A DNA stretch of 43,348 nucleotides from assembly GCF_029892155.1 (NCBI RefSeq), contig NZ_JARZAG010000043.1, forward strand, positions 1-43,348. Reading direction: 5' to 3'. Under the pieces are notes generated by a model. The model had not been told where the DNA came from. It worked only from the letters and a program-made list of their open reading frames with translations, and made no database searches. The position numbers and the translations under genes were made by a program. Position 1 is the stretch's first letter, and the number at the start of each line of letters is the position of its first letter. The stretch comes from Kitasatospora sp. GAS204B. GTDB lineage: Bacteria; Actinomycetota; Actinomycetes; Streptomycetales; Streptomycetaceae. Positions 7,631 to 14,894 of this stretch are shown here, piece by piece.

Positions 7631-8065
7631 ATGCGCTACATGATGATCGTCCGGGCTGATGAGAACACCGAGTCCGGCGTGCTGCCGCCGCCGGAGGTGT
7701 TCGAGGAGATGGGCCGCTACAACGAGGAACTGGTGAAGGCCGGGGTGCTGCTGGCGGCCGACGGGCTGCACCCGAGTTCGAAGGGGTTCCGGGTCAGCTG
7801 GCCGGGCGGGAAGCCGAAGGTGACCGACGGGCCTTTCACCGAGGCCAAGGAGCTGATCGCGGGCTACTGGCTGATCCAGGTGAAGTCGCGCGAGGAGGCC
7901 GTCGAGTGGGCCTGCCGGGTGCCGTTCGGCGAGGGCGGGGAGGTGGAGCTGCGGCAGATCTTCGAGCCCACCGACTTCCCGGCCGACGTGCTGCCGCCGG
8001 ACGCGCTGGAGCGCGAGCAGGCACTGGCCGAAGAGGTGCGGCGCCAGCAGGCGCAGGCTCGGTAA
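7631..8065 (+). CDS. YCII-family DGPF-domain protein
   Basis: The 144-residue protein MRYMMIVRADENTESG... carries the defining motif TDGPFTEAKELIAGYWLIQVKSREEAVEWACRVP (residues 60-93), which names the DGPF group of YCII-like ferredoxin-fold proteins. Their biochemical function is not settled; they are regularly encoded beside ECF42 sigma factors and are activated by them. The ATG follows GAAGGAGACTGCG. The sigma gene lies 130 bp downstream on the same strand, beyond a strong hairpin. The C-terminus is a charged helix (LEREQALAEEVRRQQAQ). Confidence 0.92.
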   Translation: MRYMMIVRADENTESGVLPPPEVFEEMGRYNEELVKAGVLLAADGLHPSSKGFRVSWPGGKPKVTDGPFTEAKELIAGYWLIQVKSREEAVEWACRVPFGEGGEVELRQIFEPTDFPADVLPPDALEREQALAEEVRRQQAQAR

Positions 8066-8097
8066 GGGCGCCGAGCGGGTGAGCTGCTGAGCAGGTG

Positions 8098-8152
8098 AGC
8101 TACGCCCGGCTCGGGGTTTGCAAAGGTTGCACACCCCGAGCCGGGCGTAGCT
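8098..8152 (+). terminator. 20-bp perfect inverted repeat between DGPF and sigma genes
   Basis: The arm at 8098-8117 (AGCTACGCCCGGCTCGGGGT) is exactly repeated in reverse complement at 8133-8152, around a 15-nt loop containing TTGCAAAGGTTGCAC. No T run follows. It should terminate the DGPF transcript and keep the sigma gene on its own promoter, which would let the two be expressed at very different levels. Confidence 0.75.
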
Positions 8153-8195
8153 TGCGCTTGCGACCCCCCGTCGCCCGCTGCTCTGATGGGTAGCC

Positions 8196-9494
8196 GTGAC
8201 CACCGCCCAGCCGCACCACCCTGATGCCGACCCGGCCGCGCACCGCGCGGTGGACGCCGTCTGGCGGATCGAGTCGCCGCGGCTGATCGCCGGGCTGACC
8301 CGGATCGTGCGGGACCTCGACCTCGCCGAGGAGCTGGCGCAGGACGCGCTGGTCGCCGCGCTGGAGCAGTGGCCCAGGGACGGCGTGCCACGCAACCCGG
8401 GCGCCTGGCTGATGACCACCGCCAAGCGCCGCGCGATCGACCTGGTCCGCCGTGAGCAGCGGCTGGCCGGCAAGCTCGACCAGTTCGGCCACCAGCTGGC
8501 CGCCGAGCCCGCGCCGGGCCCCGAGCAGTTCGTCGAGCAGGCCGAGGAGATCGAGGACGACCTGCTGCGCCTGGTCTTCATCGCCTGCCACCCGGTGCTC
8601 GCCACCGAGGCGCGGGTGGCCCTGACCCTGCGGCTGCTCGGCGGGCTCACCACCGAGGAGATCGCCCGGGCCTTCCTGGTCCCGGAGTCGACGGTCGCCC
8701 AGCGGATCGTCCGCGCCAAGCGGACGCTGGCCAGCGCCGAGGTGCCGTTCGAGGTGCCCAGCGGTCCGGAGCTGGCCCAGCGGCTGGACTCGGTCCTCGA
8801 GGTGATCTACCTGATCTTCAACGAGGGTTACGCGGCGACGGCCGGCGACGACTGGATGCGCCCCGCCCTCTGCGAGGACGCGCTGCGGCTGGGGCGGGTG
8901 CTGGCCGGGCTGGTCCCGAGCGAGCCGGAGGTGCACGGGCTGGTCGCGCTGCTGGAGGTCCAGGCCTCCCGGGCGCAGGCCAGAACCGGCACGGACGGTG
9001 CCCCGGTGCTGCTGCTCGACCAGGACCGGTCACGCTGGGACCAGCTGCTGATCCGGCGCGGCCTGGCGGCGCTGGCCCGGGCCGAGGAGCTGGCCGCCGG
9101 CCCGCCCGGCCCGTACGCGCTGCAGGCCGCGATCGCCGCCTGCCACGCCCGCGCGGTGAGCGCCGAGCAGACCGACTGGGTGCGGATCGCCGCGCTCTAC
9201 GAGGCGCTGGCCCGCCGGGCGCCCTCCCCGGTGGTGGAGCTGAACCGGGCGGTCGCGCTGGGCATGGCGTTCGGCCCGGCGATCGGACTCGACCTGCTCG
9301 ACCAGCTCCGCGACGAGCCCGCACTGCGTGGGTACCACCTGCTGCCCGCCGTCCGCGGTGACCTGCTGGCGAAGCTGGGTCGGGTGGCCGAGGCCCGGGC
9401 GGAGTTCGAACAGGCGGCCGCGCTCACCCGCAACGGCCGGGAGCACGCGTTGCTGCTGGCTCGGGCGGCGGAGTGCGCCCGGCAGTCGAACTGA
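8196..9494 (+). CDS. ECF42-type RNA polymerase sigma factor with C-terminal TPR-like extension
   Basis: The 432-residue protein has sigma region 2 at about residues 15-90 (ELAQDALVAALEQWP, PGAWLMTTAKRRAIDLVRRE) and region 4 at about 120-180 (LTLRLLGGLTTEEIARAFLVPESTVAQRIVRAKRTL). A long helical C-terminal domain (180-430) contains EVIYLIFNEGYAAT and repeats such as VRIAALYEALARRAPSPVVELNRAVAL, typical of the ECF42 group. No anti-sigma gene is present, as expected for this group; the C-terminal domain is thought to be needed for function. GTG 8196 is the best-placed start. The DGPF partner and its TGTCGA promoter upstream support the call. Confidence 0.92.
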   Translation: MTTAQPHHPDADPAAHRAVDAVWRIESPRLIAGLTRIVRDLDLAEELAQDALVAALEQWPRDGVPRNPGAWLMTTAKRRAIDLVRREQRLAGKLDQFGHQLAAEPAPGPEQFVEQAEEIEDDLLRLVFIACHPVLATEARVALTLRLLGGLTTEEIARAFLVPESTVAQRIVRAKRTLASAEVPFEVPSGPELAQRLDSVLEVIYLIFNEGYAATAGDDWMRPALCEDALRLGRVLAGLVPSEPEVHGLVALLEVQASRAQARTGTDGAPVLLLDQDRSRWDQLLIRRGLAALARAEELAAGPPGPYALQAAIAACHARAVSAEQTDWVRIAALYEALARRAPSPVVELNRAVALGMAFGPAIGLDLLDQLRDEPALRGYHLLPAVRGDLLAKLGRVAEARAEFEQAAALTRNGREHALLLARAAECARQSN

Positions 9495-9546
9495 CGGGCC
9501 GACACACCGGCGCAGGCCTCGAGCGACCAGGCTCCGCAGGTGCTCC

Positions 9547-9870
9547 TCAGTGGGCGAGCGTTGCCACGGCGCGGTAGCCGGCGTCGACTCCGCCGACCAG
9601 CAGGACGTCGCAGACGGCGTTGTCGGTGCGCAGCGCGAGGATGTCCTGGTAGGCGGGGGAGTCGTACCAGGCCTGGGCCCGCGCCAGGTCGGGGAACTCG
9701 ATCAGCACCAGGTCGCCCGACCAGCTTCCCTCGCGCAGGTCGACGGGGTTGCCGTGGACCAGGAAGCGGCCGTCGAAGGGGTCGAGGGTGGCGTCGATCC
9801 GCTCCAGGTACTCGACGATCCCGGCGTTGAAGTCGACGGTGTGCAGGTGGCCGAGGGCGTAGGCGGTCAT
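9547..9870 (-). CDS. DUF1330 family protein
   Basis: The 107-residue product (MTAYALGHLHTVDFNAGIVEYLERIDATLDPF) has the alpha/beta dimeric-barrel pattern of DUF1330, with FLVHGNPVDLREGSWSGDLVLIEFPDLARAQAWYDSPAYQDILALR. The function of the family is not known. The ATG is preceded by GGAGGACACC. It converges on the sigma gene. A TGTCGACA palindrome at 9908-9915, about 40 bp upstream, resembles the ECF42 -35 element, so it may also be a target of that sigma factor, although the spacing to a -10 is not convincing. Confidence 0.85.
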   Translation of the reverse strand: MTAYALGHLHTVDFNAGIVEYLERIDATLDPFDGRFLVHGNPVDLREGSWSGDLVLIEFPDLARAQAWYDSPAYQDILALRTDNAVCDVLLVGGVDAGYRAVATLAH

Positions 9871-9999
9871 GGTGTCCTCCAGGTTGCGACCGGTTCGTTC
9901 GTTCCGCTGTCGACAGTACGGACGGCGCGGTCCGGGCGAATCGGTCAGCCATAGGTAGGCCGGTGACCGGTGTGCGGGGGACATGCCTAGTCTGACCCG

Positions 10000-11292
10000 A
10001 TGACAGAAACCGACAGCCGTACGAACGATCGCGTCGACCTGGTCATCTTCGACTGCGACGGGGTGCTGGTGGACAGTGAGCGGATCGCGGTCCGGCTGCA
10101 CGTGGCACTCGGTGCCGAGTTCGGCTGGCCGCTCACCGGGGCGGAGGTGGTGGCGCGGTTCGTCGGCCGCTCGACCGCCTCGATCGGCGAGCAGGTCGCC
10201 GAGCGGCTGGGCGCGGCGGTGGCCGCCGACTGGCAGCGGGCCTTCGAGGAGCGGCACCGGGTGGCGGTGGACCGGGAGTTGGCACCGGTCGACGGGATCG
10301 AGGCGGCGCTGGCGGCGCTGCACCGGCCGTCCTGCGTGGCCTCCAGCGGCAGTCACGAGAAGATGCGGCACACCCTGGGGCGGACCGGCCTGTACGACTA
10401 CTTCGACGGTCGGATCTTCAGCGCCACCGAGGTCGACCGGGGCAAGCCCGCCCCTGACCTGTTCCTGCACGCGGCGGGGCGGATGGGCGTGCCGGCGGCG
10501 GGCTGCGTGGTGGTGGAGGACAGCGGCCCGGGCGTCCGGGCGGCCCGCGCGGCCGGGATGCGGGTGCTCGGCTACGCGGGCGGCCTGACCTCGGCGGAGT
10601 CGTTGGCTGAGGCGGGCGCGCAGCAGGTCTTCCACGAGATGCGCGAGCTGCCCGGGCTGCTCGCGGACCTGGCGCGCGGGGCGGACCGGGGCGCCGCCGC
10701 GGGCACGGCCGGCTATCAGGACGAGGCCGCCGTGCTGGTCGAGCAGTACGAGAGCGTCAGCTTCGCGCAGGTTCACCACGGACGGCTGCACCTGCTGCCG
10801 CCGGCGCCCGCCCGGGTGCTGGACCTCGGCGCCGGCTCCGGCCGGGACGCCGCCGCGCTGGCGGCGCTGGGCCACCAGGTCACCGCGGTCGAGCCCACCG
10901 CCGCGTTGCGCGCGGCGGGCGAGCGGCTGCACCAGGGGGCCGGGATCCGCTGGGTGGACGACGCGCTGCCCGGGCTGCCGGCGCTGCTGGCCGAGGGCGC
11001 CCGTTTCGACCTGATCACGGTGATCGCGGTCTGGATGCACCTGGCACCCGCCGAGCGGGCGACGGCGATGCGCACCGTGGCCGGGCTGCTCGGCCCCGGC
11101 GGGATGCTGCTGCTGACCGTCCGTCACGGTCCGGTGCCGGCCGGGCGGCGGATGTTCACGGTGCGGGCCGAGGAGGTCCTCGACCAGGCACGGGCGGCGG
11201 GGCTGCGCGCCGTGCACCAGGACGAGCGCGGGGACCTGCACGGGCGGGGCGACGTGCGGTGGAGCGAGTTCGGCTTCACCAACGACCGCTGA
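10000..11292 (+). CDS. Fusion of a HAD-superfamily phosphatase and a class I SAM methyltransferase
   Basis: Residues 1-225 form a HAD hydrolase of the phosphoglycolate/beta-phosphoglucomutase type: motif I VIFDCDGVLVDSE with the nucleophilic Asp, motif II CVASSGS, motif III lysine in GKPAPDLFLHAA and motif IV VVVEDSGPGVRAARAAGM. Residues 235-430 are a SAM methyltransferase with motif I VLDLGAGSGRDAAALAALGH, acidic VEP and the later DLITVIAVWMHL. The reading frame is continuous with no sign of a stop or frameshift, joined by a short Ala/Gly-rich linker. Both catalytic cores look intact. Substrates are unknown. Either domain alone is common; the fusion is less usual. Confidence 0.88.
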   Translation: MTETDSRTNDRVDLVIFDCDGVLVDSERIAVRLHVALGAEFGWPLTGAEVVARFVGRSTASIGEQVAERLGAAVAADWQRAFEERHRVAVDRELAPVDGIEAALAALHRPSCVASSGSHEKMRHTLGRTGLYDYFDGRIFSATEVDRGKPAPDLFLHAAGRMGVPAAGCVVVEDSGPGVRAARAAGMRVLGYAGGLTSAESLAEAGAQQVFHEMRELPGLLADLARGADRGAAAGTAGYQDEAAVLVEQYESVSFAQVHHGRLHLLPPAPARVLDLGAGSGRDAAALAALGHQVTAVEPTAALRAAGERLHQGAGIRWVDDALPGLPALLAEGARFDLITVIAVWMHLAPAERATAMRTVAGLLGPGGMLLLTVRHGPVPAGRRMFTVRAEEVLDQARAAGLRAVHQDERGDLHGRGDVRWSEFGFTNDR

Positions 11293-11346
11293 TCGGCTGG
11301 CCCCTCGAACCGCTGGCCCCTCGAACCGCTGGTCCGCTGCGGCCGC

Positions 11347-11784
11347 TCAGCAGCCGGGTGGGACGGCCTCCGGTAGATGGGTGGCGGCCCAGTTGCGCAG
11401 CTCGTCCAGGGCCGGGCGCAGCGCCCGGCCCGCCTCGGTCAGCCGGTAGCTGACCCGCAGCGGTGGTCCGTCGTCGACCAGGCGGACCACCAGGCCGGCC
11501 TCGGCCAGTTCGGTCAGCCGGTCGGAGAGCATCCGCTCGCTGATCCCGGGGATCGCCCGGCGAAGCTGGGAGAAGTGCGCGGGGCCGTTGCTGAGCACCG
11601 CCACCACCAGCCCCGACCAGCGCTTTCCGAGCAGCGTGAAGACCCGGGTCAGCGCGTTGTCGACGCTGGTGCACGGACCGAGCGTCGCCGCGGCCGCCAC
11701 CGAGGCGACCTCGCACAGCTCGTTCGGTTCCGGCACGGTCCCGGTGGTGCTCAAGCCTGTCGGATCCAGCTCTGGCTCACCCAT
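11347..11784 (-). CDS. HxlR-family winged-helix regulator
   Basis: The 145-residue protein has an HxlR domain at about 35-140: CTSVDNALTRVFTLLGKRWSGLVVAVL, FSQLRRAIPGISERMLSDRLTELAEAGLVVR and a C-terminal helix with LRNWAATHLPE. The cysteine just before the domain (GPC) matches the redox-sensing Cys of YodB/HypR-type members; two more cysteines lie near residue 24 and at the end. It diverges from an azoreductase gene. YodB of Bacillus controls an azoreductase in response to quinones and diamide, so a similar thiol-switch repressor role is likely here, by inference. Confidence 0.9.
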   Translation of the reverse strand: MGEPELDPTGLSTTGTVPEPNELCEVASVAAAATLGPCTSVDNALTRVFTLLGKRWSGLVVAVLSNGPAHFSQLRRAIPGISERMLSDRLTELAEAGLVVRLVDDGPPLRVSYRLTEAGRALRPALDELRNWAATHLPEAVPPGC

Positions 11785-11819
11785 GCCGTCCAGGGTACGG
11801 CCATTCCATCGTGACTGCG

Positions 11820-11880
11820 GAAAAGTTAGCTGCTACGGTAATGACAGCTGCCAAGAAAACGGCAGTACCTATCGCGATGT
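11820..11880. promoter_or_regulatory. Divergent promoter/operator region, HxlR and azoreductase
   Basis: The 109-bp gap is less GC-rich than its surroundings. It contains CTGCC (11848-11852) and GGCAG (11861-11865) as an inverted repeat and a TTAGCTGCTACGGTAATGACAGC stretch with partial symmetry, upstream of the azoreductase start at 11894. An autorepressor site for HxlR is the simplest reading. Exact operator not resolved. Confidence 0.45.
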
Positions 11881-11893
11881 ATGGAGGATTGCC

Positions 11894-12553
11894 ATGCCCA
11901 CGCTGCTGCACATCGACTCTTCGGCCGTGACCCAGGGCTCGGTCTCCCGTGAGGTCGCCGCGACCTTCGCCCGGGAGTGGCAGGCCGCGAACCCGGACGG
12001 CACCGTGATCCACCGCGACCTGGGCGTCACCCCGGTGCCGCACCTCAGCGGTGCCGCGATCGCCGCCCAGTGGGCCCCGGCCGAGACGCACACCGAGGAG
12101 CAGCGGGCCGCCGCCGCGCTGCGCGAGGAGCTGATCGTCGAGCTGGAGCAGGCCGACGCGGTGCTGATCGGCGCCCCGATGTACAACTTCACCATCCCCT
12201 CCACGCTGAAGGCCTGGCTCGACCAGGTGGTGCTGTTCGGCCGCACCGGCGGCGAGGGCGGCTCGGTCGCCGGCAAGCCGGTCACCGTGGCCGTCTCGAA
12301 CGGTGGCGCCTACGGGCCCGGCACCCCGCGCGCCGAGTTCGAGTTCGTCCAGAGCTACCTGCGCAAGGCCTTCACCGGGCTGCTGGGCATGGACGTGGAC
12401 TTCATCGTGGCGGAGATGACGCTGGCCCGGGTCAACCCCGCGCTCGCCGAGTTCATCGAGCACGCGGACGCCTCCAAGGCGCAGGCCCACGAGGACGCGG
12501 CGGCCAAGGCGAAGGCGCTGGCCGGGCGGCTGGCGGAGCGCGTCGACGCCTGA
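11894..12553 (+). CDS. azoR: FMN-dependent NADH-azoreductase / quinone reductase
   Basis: The 219-residue flavodoxin-like protein starts MPTLLHIDSSAVTQGSVSREVAATF (FMN phosphate-binding loop). It continues with ADAVLIGAPMYNFTIPSTLKAWLDQVVLFGRTG, the AcpD/AzoR signature, and VAVSNGGAYGPGTP. Such enzymes reduce quinones by two electrons and cleave azo dyes, protecting against electrophile stress. Length matches the family. ATG 11894 follows TGGAGGATTGCC. The divergent HxlR gene is the probable regulator. Confidence 0.93.
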   Translation: MPTLLHIDSSAVTQGSVSREVAATFAREWQAANPDGTVIHRDLGVTPVPHLSGAAIAAQWAPAETHTEEQRAAAALREELIVELEQADAVLIGAPMYNFTIPSTLKAWLDQVVLFGRTGGEGGSVAGKPVTVAVSNGGAYGPGTPRAEFEFVQSYLRKAFTGLLGMDVDFIVAEMTLARVNPALAEFIEHADASKAQAHEDAAAKAKALAGRLAERVDA

Positions 12554-12659
12554 CGCCCCGTTGCCACTGTGTCGCCACACTTCGTCGTCGGCGGGCCGTC
12601 GCTGACGGTCCGTCGAAGGCCGGCCGGCGGACCGTGGCAGCGGCCCGTCGAGGCTCACT

Positions 12660-12682
12660 CGCCCGGGCGCGCCTGCCGGGCG
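12660..12682 (+). terminator. Possible terminator hairpin after azoR
   Basis: CGCCCGG (12660-12666) and CCGGGCG (12676-12682) form a 7-bp stem with a 9-nt loop about 110 bp past the azoR stop. No T run follows. It lies in an otherwise featureless 214-bp gap before the next gene. Confidence 0.35.
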
Positions 12683-12767
12683 ACGCGGGGGGTCGGCTTC
12701 CATGCTGGTCCCGACAGCGCCCCCGCCCGGCGGGGCGCGAGGACCGCCGCGGATCAGGGAGAGCCAA

Positions 12768-13721
12768 GTGACCTCGTCGCCACCGCCGTCATCGCCGAAC
12801 CAGCCCGCTCGATCAGGCGGGAGCGGCGGCGGCAACGGCGAGGACGGCGGGACCGGCGGGCACGGCCTCACCCCCGTGCCGGTGGGTGCCACCGCGACCA
12901 CCCCACCCGGCCCGCCGCTGGCGATCGAGGTCTTCACCGGCCCGGAGTCGGCCTTCTTCGCCACCTCCAGCCTGATCCTCGGCCTGCGCGACGCCATCCT
13001 GGTGGACGCCCAGCTGACCCGCAGCGCCGGGCGCGAGCTGGCCGAATGGATCGCCGGCAAGGGACGCAACCTGCTGGCCGTGGTGATCACCCACCCGCAT
13101 CCCGACCACTACTTCGGGGTCGAGGAGGTGCTCCGGCTCTTCCCGCAGGCGCATCTGCTCGCCGCTCCGCCGGTGGTGGAGGCGATCGCCGCGACGGCCG
13201 CCGAGAAGGTCCGGCAGTGGCGGCCGATCTACGGTGCCGACATCCCCGAGGCCCCGATCCTGCCCCGTCCGCTGCGGCCGCAGCCGCTGATGATCGACCG
13301 TCAGCTGATCCGGGTGCTCTACCTGGGCCAGGGCGACTGCGCCACCAGCACCGTGGTGCACGTCCCCGGCTCGCGCACGGTGATCGCCGGTGACCTGGTC
13401 TGGAACGGCACCCACGTGTGGACCGTCGAGACCACGCCCGAGCAGCGCGCCACCTGGATCCGCAATCTCGGCCGGATCGCCGACCTGGGCGTGAACCGGG
13501 TGATCGCCGGGCACCGGGCGCCCGAGCAGGACGACGACGCGGGCCGGGTGCTGGCCTTCACCGGCGAGTACCTGCAGGACTTCGACCACCTGCTCGCGCG
13601 GCACCCGCACGATCCGGACGCGCTGATCGCCGCGGTCGGTGAGCGGTACGGCGAGCTGACCCTGCCGACCGTGCTGGCCGCCGGCGCCCAGGCGCACGCC
13701 GGGCCGGCCGCCGCGGAGTAG
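12768..13721 (+). CDS. Metallo-beta-lactamase-fold hydrolase
   Basis: The 317-residue protein begins with a disordered Pro/Ser/Gly tail of about 45 residues and then an MBL fold. The zinc motif THPHPDHYFG (HxHxDH), the later DLVWNG aspartate and AGHRAPEQ histidine are present. The C-terminal helices (FTGEYLQDFDHLLARHP) resemble those of SoxH/quorum-quenching-like MBL proteins. GTG 12768 after CAGGGAGAGCC is favoured; ATG 12702 would add 22 residues without a good ribosome-binding site. Substrate unknown. No signal peptide is seen, so it is likely cytoplasmic. Confidence 0.87.
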   Translation: MTSSPPPSSPNQPARSGGSGGGNGEDGGTGGHGLTPVPVGATATTPPGPPLAIEVFTGPESAFFATSSLILGLRDAILVDAQLTRSAGRELAEWIAGKGRNLLAVVITHPHPDHYFGVEEVLRLFPQAHLLAAPPVVEAIAATAAEKVRQWRPIYGADIPEAPILPRPLRPQPLMIDRQLIRVLYLGQGDCATSTVVHVPGSRTVIAGDLVWNGTHVWTVETTPEQRATWIRNLGRIADLGVNRVIAGHRAPEQDDDAGRVLAFTGEYLQDFDHLLARHPHDPDALIAAVGERYGELTLPTVLAAGAQAHAGPAAAE

Positions 13722-13752
13722 CGCAGCCGGCGTAGCGCGGATACTGGGGGCC

Positions 13753-14433
13753 ATGACCAGAGCAGCGGCTCACTGGAAGGGCACGGACGGCGGTGCGGAC
13801 GACGGCGCGATCGGGTACGACGCGATCGTGCTCGCGGGTGGCGCGGCCCGGCGGCTCGGCGGCGCCGACAAGCCGCGGCTGACGGTCGGCGGCCGCAGCC
13901 TGCTGGACCGGGTCCTGGCCGCCTGTGCGGGGGCTCGGAGCACCGTGGTGGTGGGGCCGGCGCCTATGCGCCCTGGCGGCCCGGCGGCGACCGGTGGGCC
14001 GCGGTGGACCAGGGAGCAGCCGCCCGGAGGCGGGCCGGTGGCCGCCGTCGCGGCCGGGCTGGCGGATCCGGCGGTGCGCGCGCCGGTGGTGCTGCTGCTC
14101 GCCGCCGATCTGCCGTTCCTGGACGCGGCGACCGTGCGCCGGCTGGCGGCCGCCCTCATCGCCGAGGTCGCCGAGGTCGCCGAGGTCGCCGAGGTCGATG
14201 CGGCCGTGCTGGTCGATGCCGAGGGCCGCGACCAGCCGCTGGCCGCCGCCTACCGCACGTCGGCCCTGCGCGCCGCGCTGGCCGGCCTCGGCGACCCGGC
14301 GGGCCTGCCGCTGCGGCGCCTGACCGGCGGCCTGCGCACGGTCCGGCTGGCCGATCCTGACGGCGTGTCGCAGGACTGCGACACCTGGGAGGAGCTGGCT
14401 GCCGCCCGCAGCCGGGCGGACCGGCAGGACTGA
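13753..14433 (+). CDS. mobA: Molybdenum cofactor guanylyltransferase-type NTP transferase
   Basis: After a 20-residue tail, the 226-residue protein shows the nucleotidyltransferase motif AIVLAGGAARRLGGADKPRLTVGGRSLLDRVLAA, a central PPGGGPVAAVAAGL, and LLLAADLPFLDAATVRRL with the metal-binding Asp. It would attach GMP to molybdopterin to form the guanine dinucleotide cofactor. A DUF6457 gene and moeA follow, so the three probably form a molybdenum cofactor operon. A 4-fold AEV repeat sits in the middle of the protein. Residues 70-95 are Gly/Pro rich and unusual in length. Confidence 0.88.
   Translation: MTRAAAHWKGTDGGADDGAIGYDAIVLAGGAARRLGGADKPRLTVGGRSLLDRVLAACAGARSTVVVGPAPMRPGGPAATGGPRWTREQPPGGGPVAAVAAGLADPAVRAPVVLLLAADLPFLDAATVRRLAAALIAEVAEVAEVAEVDAAVLVDAEGRDQPLAAAYRTSALRAALAGLGDPAGLPLRRLTGGLRTVRLADPDGVSQDCDTWEELAAARSRADRQD
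14161..14196 (+). repeat. Four tandem 9-bp repeats inside mobA
   Basis: GCCGAGGTC is repeated exactly four times in frame, giving (AEV)4. It lies in a helix after the DLPFLD motif. Such perfect repeats can change copy number by slippage in steps of three residues without breaking the frame. Confidence 0.9.
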
Positions 14434-14567
14434 GCGGCAGGACCGACCCCGGGGCCCCTCGACGGTTGTTCGCTCACAGCCCCGGTGCGGCCCCGTGAGC
14501 GAAACGACCCGATGCGCTGATCCGCGCGACACGGTGGCGGGCCGTGGATCAGGCAGCATGGACCACC

Positions 14568-14894
14568 ATGGAACGCACGCTGGACGACTGGATGGCCGAG
14601 GCCGCGGCCGAGCTGGGTATCGACCCGAAGGCCGAGATCCGGGAACTGCTCGACCTCGCCCGGGTGGTGGCGCACGGGGTGGACCGCCCGGCCGCCCCGC
14701 TGACCACCTTCCTGGTCGGCTACGCCGCCGCGGCCCGTGGTGGCGGGGCGGGCGCGGTCGGCGAGGCCGTGCGGCAGGTGACCGCGCTGGCCGAGCGCTG
14801 GGCCGCCGGGCCGGGGGCGGAGCAGGAGGCGCAGCGGCCGGCGGCGCCGCAGCCGTCCGAGACGCCTCCGCCGCCCGCCGTGGAGCAGCCGTGA
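14568..14894 (+). CDS. DUF6457 small helical protein
   Basis: The 108-residue protein (MERTLDDWMAEAAAELGIDPKAEIRELLDLARVVAHGVDRPAAPLTTFLVGYAAA) is helical, with a low-complexity Pro/Glu tail. Proteins of this kind are regularly encoded between mobA and moeA in streptomycetes, which suggests a role linked to molybdenum cofactor or formate dehydrogenase maturation; no activity is established. An in-frame GTG at 14544 is an alternative start. It overlaps moeA by 4 bp (GTGA), so the two are translationally coupled. Confidence 0.82.
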   Translation: MERTLDDWMAEAAAELGIDPKAEIRELLDLARVVAHGVDRPAAPLTTFLVGYAAAARGGGAGAVGEAVRQVTALAERWAAGPGAEQEAQRPAAPQPSETPPPPAVEQP

